From assembly GCA_938049795.1 (NCBI GenBank), contig CALLCD010000008.1, positions 1 to 8,603 of the forward strand: 8,603 bases of DNA, in the 5' to 3' direction. Shown in pieces: positions 5,043 through 8,603 of this stretch. Origin of the DNA: an uncultured Hyphomonadaceae bacterium. GTDB lineage: Bacteria > Pseudomonadota > Alphaproteobacteria > Caulobacterales > Hyphomonadaceae. The notes under the pieces are model-generated. The model had not been told where the DNA came from. It worked only from the letters and a program-made list of their open reading frames with translations, and searched no databases. Position numbers and translations under genes: made by a program. The first letter of the stretch is position 1. Every line of letters begins with the position of its first letter.

Positions 5043-7349
5043 ATGGCTAAAAGGATTTTCGGGGGCGCAGAGAAAGCGCAGCAGAATAGTAGACTTGATT
5101 GGATTGACCTACTGCGGAGCTCCATAGGGGTTGGCGTTGTCGCCATGACTCTTGCTATTGGCGATTTGGCTTACCCAGAGACGTTGCAAGGAGAGTCGGA
5201 TGGCCTGGTCGTAATTGGCTTACTCGTCCTTGCGTATCTTGGACTATGTGGCGCGCGAGCGATGGCACTTTGGCGGGCTTTCAATATTCTGGATCGTCAA
5301 GGGACAAAACGTCGTGACGCCGCAAATCCGTTCGGGGAGCTGTTTATTTATCTGCTGACCGCGCTCGGAGTGCTTTGCTTAGCGAGTGCCGGTGGATCAG
5401 TTTTCTGGCCATGGCCGCTCGAAATTGGAAGCTCGAAGCATCTAGGGATTTATGTTGGGCTCATATTTTTGGCGTTCGTCCCATTGGCGTTCGCAATCCG
5501 AAAGCACAATCTTTATACGCATCAAAATGCTCCTGTGCCGCACCATATCTCAAATGGGTCGCTTTTACTGGCATCGGTTCTAATTCTGTTAGTAGGGGGG
5601 TTGGCATGGGCTGCTGGGGAAAGAAAGATACAAATGGCGGGCAGTTTTGGTCCAACCATAATGTTGATTGTCCTGTTCTTTTTCCTAATGTTTATCGCCG
5701 TACCTTATGTGCACTCATATTTGCTGAGGCGTAGTGGTGTGGAGTCGAAAAGTTTTGATTCGCCCGCTTTGAATGGAATTACTATTGCTGACCCTTCCAC
5801 ATTGGTGAGTTGGTTAGATACATTCCTTGTTCGGCATATTGCACCTCTGACAGGTGCAACGCAGGTTTCGAAAATAACCGCATTGCCGCACGTTCTGCTT
5901 ATTTCGATATTCTTGCCACTGACTTTCATGGGGTTCGCGCTACCTGCACCGTTTGGATTGATCCCAATCTTCTTCGCGCTATTGCTAGCCGTTTCGCTCG
6001 GCCGCCGATGGTCCTGGGTTGAGAATGACCGCGAGACAGCGATGCGTCTTCGCAGCACCAAAGCAAAACATATACAAGTCGGTTTCAGTAACGATCTGAG
6101 AGATGAGGCATTGCTGGGGTATCTCTTTTTGTTCGTCCTGATTCCGTTGGCACTTCGGCAAATGCAGCTATGGATGGGGGCATTTGGCGACACGGCAAGT
6201 GAAGCGTCCATGATGGAGTGGGCTAGCTTTTTTGGGACCGAACTTGCCAAGGCTGTTCCAATCGTGGATTGGGCTGATATTTATGGCATTCAGGCCGACC
6301 TACAAAACTTCAATACTCAAGGACGTTTCTCTCAGCACTTGATTTTTAGTGCGCGGCTTATGGTTGATCTTGTTGTTATTGCTGCCTTGCTTCAAGCGTT
6401 CTCTATTATGCAGAGAAATTCGGCCCAGATGCAACTCTTTCGAGAGGGGCAACTTGATCTACTAGATCCGTTTACTGAGCAAGCTCACTTCGAGCGTGGA
6501 GTCCGTTTGATCAAGGGGCGCGCCACTACAAAGTCATCTGACAACGAGATTGTCTTCGGTGGTAAAGTATACGGTATCCGTCAAAATCTGCTGACAATGT
6601 TCGAAGAACACGCGGAGAATGCAAAAAAGCGGAACGGGCCAAATATACCTTATGATCTTGATCGACTCGGTGAACTGCTTGGAGAAGAAGATTGGCCCAA
6701 AGGACAGGCGCTCGTAGAATTTTTAAAGGGGAAGTATTCTATTCAGGTGGGCTCGGCCTCGCTGAGATTAATTGGCCTATCCAAGGATTGGGATGCAAAG
6801 AAATATTTCGACACTAGGTTGAGAGAGTTCGACGGAGAAATTGGTAGCAATCTGCGACATCAGAGAATTTTGCTTGAGCGAATTGCGAATGAACTTTTGA
6901 ACGCCAAGGAAGAACTTTCGGAAGATGCGCTTTATGCCATTGCCGGAATCCTATCTAATACTCGCAGGCGATCAGAGATGTTCAATGCAAAATCTACCTT
7001 GTTCAAACTGCTTGCACGACAGCCTAGTGAGTTGGCCGTTGCCATTCTGACATGCGCAGTGGTTGATAGCAGTAAGTTTGAACTTGCGGATCTGAACCAA
7101 TTTGAGATTTTATCAGAGGTTTCGGAAAGACAGATACGCCAGTCTGTTGATGATGTCAGGACAATGGCGACCGAAGCTCTGGAGCAAGCGGAAAATTCCG
7201 ACAATTTGTTCGGGAATCCGTCAGAGGAGCGCGCGCGCTTGTCGTTAGTGATGGCAGCGCTCGAGGCGATCGCGGTGGAAGGGATCGATACGAAGGAGCC
7301 CCGTAACGCTGCAAAGGCTGCGCTTGAGCGACTGGAGGAAAAAGCCTAA
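5043..7349 (+). CDS. Large polytopic membrane protein with cytosolic C-terminal domain, unknown function
   Basis: I do not recognise this 768-residue protein. About ten hydrophobic segments are visible (roughly 28-45, 54-76, 98-121, 133-152, 172-191, 203-228, 282-300, 302-320, 356-378, 436-455). Three hydrophilic segments interrupt them: about 229-280, 321-355 and a longer one at 380-435. After 456 come some 310 soluble residues that are mostly charged and helix-like, with possible coiled coil near 465-530 and 600-660. I see no Walker, kinase, protease, nuclease or transporter signature. The frame stays open upstream to a GTG at 4890, but that start would overlap the divergent reductase gene. 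I chose the ATG at 5043 because GGGGA lies seven bases before it and MAKRIF begins a normal cytosolic leader; ATG 5019 and 4992 are alternatives. GC content is far below that of the neighbours, suggesting horizontal acquisition. It ends four bases from the convergent DUF924 gene. A sensor, channel or defence effector is possible but unsupported. Confidence 0.85.
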   Translation: MAKRIFGGAEKAQQNSRLDWIDLLRSSIGVGVVAMTLAIGDLAYPETLQGESDGLVVIGLLVLAYLGLCGARAMALWRAFNILDRQGTKRRDAANPFGELFIYLLTALGVLCLASAGGSVFWPWPLEIGSSKHLGIYVGLIFLAFVPLAFAIRKHNLYTHQNAPVPHHISNGSLLLASVLILLVGGLAWAAGERKIQMAGSFGPTIMLIVLFFFLMFIAVPYVHSYLLRRSGVESKSFDSPALNGITIADPSTLVSWLDTFLVRHIAPLTGATQVSKITALPHVLLISIFLPLTFMGFALPAPFGLIPIFFALLLAVSLGRRWSWVENDRETAMRLRSTKAKHIQVGFSNDLRDEALLGYLFLFVLIPLALRQMQLWMGAFGDTASEASMMEWASFFGTELAKAVPIVDWADIYGIQADLQNFNTQGRFSQHLIFSARLMVDLVVIAALLQAFSIMQRNSAQMQLFREGQLDLLDPFTEQAHFERGVRLIKGRATTKSSDNEIVFGGKVYGIRQNLLTMFEEHAENAKKRNGPNIPYDLDRLGELLGEEDWPKGQALVEFLKGKYSIQVGSASLRLIGLSKDWDAKKYFDTRLREFDGEIGSNLRHQRILLERIANELLNAKEELSEDALYAIAGILSNTRRRSEMFNAKSTLFKLLARQPSELAVAILTCAVVDSSKFELADLNQFEILSEVSERQIRQSVDDVRTMATEALEQAENSDNLFGNPSEERARLSLVMAALEAIAVEGIDTKEPRNAAKAALERLEEKA

Positions 7350-7353
7350 CCCC

Positions 7354-7962
7354 CTAAAACCCGCTCCCCGGTTCTGCGAGATACGCCGCCTCTTCCGCCG
7401 TACTCTTCCGGCCAAGGATCTCGTTTCTGTGGGGGAAGCGGCCGAAGCGGGTGATGACCTCGTGGTGGCGTTCGGCGTAGGTGAGGGCGTCTTGCATGAT
7501 GGGTTTGAAGGCGGGCGGGGCGGAGGTGAGGGCGGCGCCGAAGGCTTTGACCGACAGGTCCTGATCGCTCAGCCGTTCGGAATGTTCGAGCGGCATATAG
7601 AAAAATTTCCGCTCGACGGGTTTGAGCCCCATATCTTCGGCCAGCAATATACCGTGCGTGCACAGATCAAGCGCGCGGGCGTCAAATTCGAACGCCGAGG
7701 GTGTGCCGCGAAATATGTTGCGTGGAAACTGGTCGAGCGCGATGATGGCCGCCAGCCGTCCACGCGGGGAGGCGAGCGCCCAGTCATAGGCGAGCCCGCC
7801 GGCCAGCGCGCTCAGCGTCTCTGTAAAACGTTCGGCAATCTCGGTGTCGGTGGTGAAAGACTTGCGGAACCAGAGCCGGTTGCGCGCCTTTGCCGCGTCG
7901 GCGTCGTCCGCCGCCTCGCCAATCCAGTAGGTGAGCAGACTGTCAGGGGTCTCGATGGCCAT
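7354..7962 (-). CDS. DUF924 family protein
   Basis: A 202-residue soluble, mainly helical protein with the DUF924 hallmarks throughout: LDQFPRNIFRGTPSAFEFD (76-94), KFFYMPLEHSE (119-129) and the C-terminal TRFGRFPHRNEILGRKST (171-188) followed by EEAAYL. Length and start (MAIETPDSLLTYWIG) are typical, so it is complete. The family is widespread in Proteobacteria and lacks an established biochemical role; the helical repeats resemble TPR-like folds. The ATG (complement of 7960-7962) overlaps the ubiG stop as TAATG, with no strong Shine-Dalgarno of its own, so translation probably depends on ribosomes finishing ubiG. It is convergent with the orphan membrane protein, with only four bases between the stop codons. 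Confidence 0.9.
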   Translation of the reverse strand: MAIETPDSLLTYWIGEAADDADAAKARNRLWFRKSFTTDTEIAERFTETLSALAGGLAYDWALASPRGRLAAIIALDQFPRNIFRGTPSAFEFDARALDLCTHGILLAEDMGLKPVERKFFYMPLEHSERLSDQDLSVKAFGAALTSAPPAFKPIMQDALTYAERHHEVITRFGRFPHRNEILGRKSTAEEAAYLAEPGSGF

Positions 7963-8603
7963 TAAGGCGCGTCTGCCGGCGGGCGGGTGGCGGTCAAAAG
8001 ATAATTGACATCCGTATCGCCCGACAGCTTCCAGCGATCCATCAGCGGATTGAACGAGACGCCAATGGGGGCCGCGCAGGACAGTCCGGCCTTGCCGAGC
8101 GGGGTGATCAGCTCTTCGGGCTTTAAGAATTTGCTCCAGTCATGCGTGCCGCGCGGCAGCCAGCCGAGGACATATTCCGCGCCGACAATCGCGAGCGCAA
8201 AGGCTTTGGCTGTCCGGTTCATCGTGGCGAGGATGATGATCCCGCCCGGGGCCAGCAAGCGTGCGGAGGTTTCAAGGAAGCTCGCCGGATTGGCGACATG
8301 TTCGACGACTTCAAGATTGAGCACGACATCGAACGGTCCGGCGTTTTCTGCGAGCAAAGCTTCGGCCGTGCCAGCGCGGAAGTCGACCTCTAGCCCGCCC
8401 GCGCGCGCATGGGTCAGCGCGGTCTTGATGTTCGCTTCGGAGGCGTCAATGCCGGTCACATCCGCGCCAAGCCGCGCCATCGGTTCGCTGACAAGCCCGC
8501 CGCCGCAGCCAATGTCGAGCAGGCTCAGGCCCGAAAGCGGCGTCTTTTGCCCTTTTTCGAGCTTGAAATGCGCCTCCAGCGTGTCGCGGATAAAGCCGAG
8601 CCG
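7962..8603 (-). CDS. ubiG: UbiG, ubiquinone biosynthesis O-methyltransferase (5' end cut by window edge)
   Basis: UbiG carries out the two SAM-dependent O-methylations in ubiquinone synthesis (3-demethylubiquinol and the earlier polyprenyl catechol). The 213 visible residues lack the N-terminus, which lies beyond the right edge; the frame is open to base 8603. Reading from there, motif I is LLDIGCGGGLVSEPMARLG, followed by VTGIDAS with the acidic ribose-binding residue. DVVLNLEVVEHV contains the EVxEHV segment typical of UbiG. Then come LLAPGGIIILATMNRT, the GTHDWSKFLKPEEL segment, and the C-terminal DVNYLLTATRP ending. An internal ATG at 8480 is not the start, because it would remove motif I. 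Its stop TAA shares a base with the DUF924 start, indicating an operon. Confidence 0.95.
   Translation of the reverse strand, partial: RLGFIRDTLEAHFKLEKGQKTPLSGLSLLDIGCGGGLVSEPMARLGADVTGIDASEANIKTALTHARAGGLEVDFRAGTAEALLAENAGPFDVVLNLEVVEHVANPASFLETSARLLAPGGIIILATMNRTAKAFALAIVGAEYVLGWLPRGTHDWSKFLKPEELITPLGKAGLSCAAPIGVSFNPLMDRWKLSGDTDVNYLLTATRPPADAP

Overview
The window reads as chromosomal DNA of a GC-rich alphaproteobacterium, probably of the Caulobacterales/Maricaulales (Hyphomonadaceae-like) kind. The reasons are a UbiG-type ubiquinone methyltransferase, a GST-fold protein resembling the alphaproteobacterial division protein FzlA, a TonB-era style periplasmic/outer-membrane M1 lipoprotein peptidase, and a perfect match to the alphaproteobacterial CtrA box (TTAA-N7-TTAAC). 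The taxonomic call is inference; no rRNA or other marker is present.

Layout from left to right. (1) 1-497, minus: a GST-fold protein cut by the left edge. (2) 620-3373, plus: a complete M1 zinc aminopeptidase with a lipoprotein signal. It is divergent from gene 1 across a 122-base gap. (3) 3406-3903, plus: a DUF4262 protein 32 bases behind it, with its own ribosome binding site. (4) 3904-4131: a 228-base intergenic stretch packed with hairpins, including two diverged copies of one structured module. (5) 4132-4899, minus: an integral membrane protein of the steroid 5-alpha-reductase family. (6) 4900-5042: a divergent control region with the CtrA-type box. (7) 5043-7349, plus: a large, unrecognised polytopic membrane protein with a cytosolic C-terminal half. 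(8) 7354-7962, minus: a DUF924 protein. (9) 7962-8603, minus: UbiG, cut by the right edge and translationally coupled to DUF924 through a TAATG overlap.

Base composition is uneven. The aminopeptidase, the reductase, DUF924 and ubiG are GC-rich (38 of 60 in a sample at 2701-2760). The orphan membrane protein (23 of 60 at 6361-6420; 27 of 60 at 6901-6960) and the DUF4262 gene (28 of 60 at 3481-3540) are much lower. These two genes flank the repeat region and the reductase, so this middle part looks like an accessory insertion between housekeeping genes. The genes do not form one pathway. The only tight unit is ubiG-DUF924, with aminopeptidase-DUF4262 a possible second transcription unit. The items most worth follow-up are the covarying hairpin modules, the CtrA box and the orphan membrane protein.
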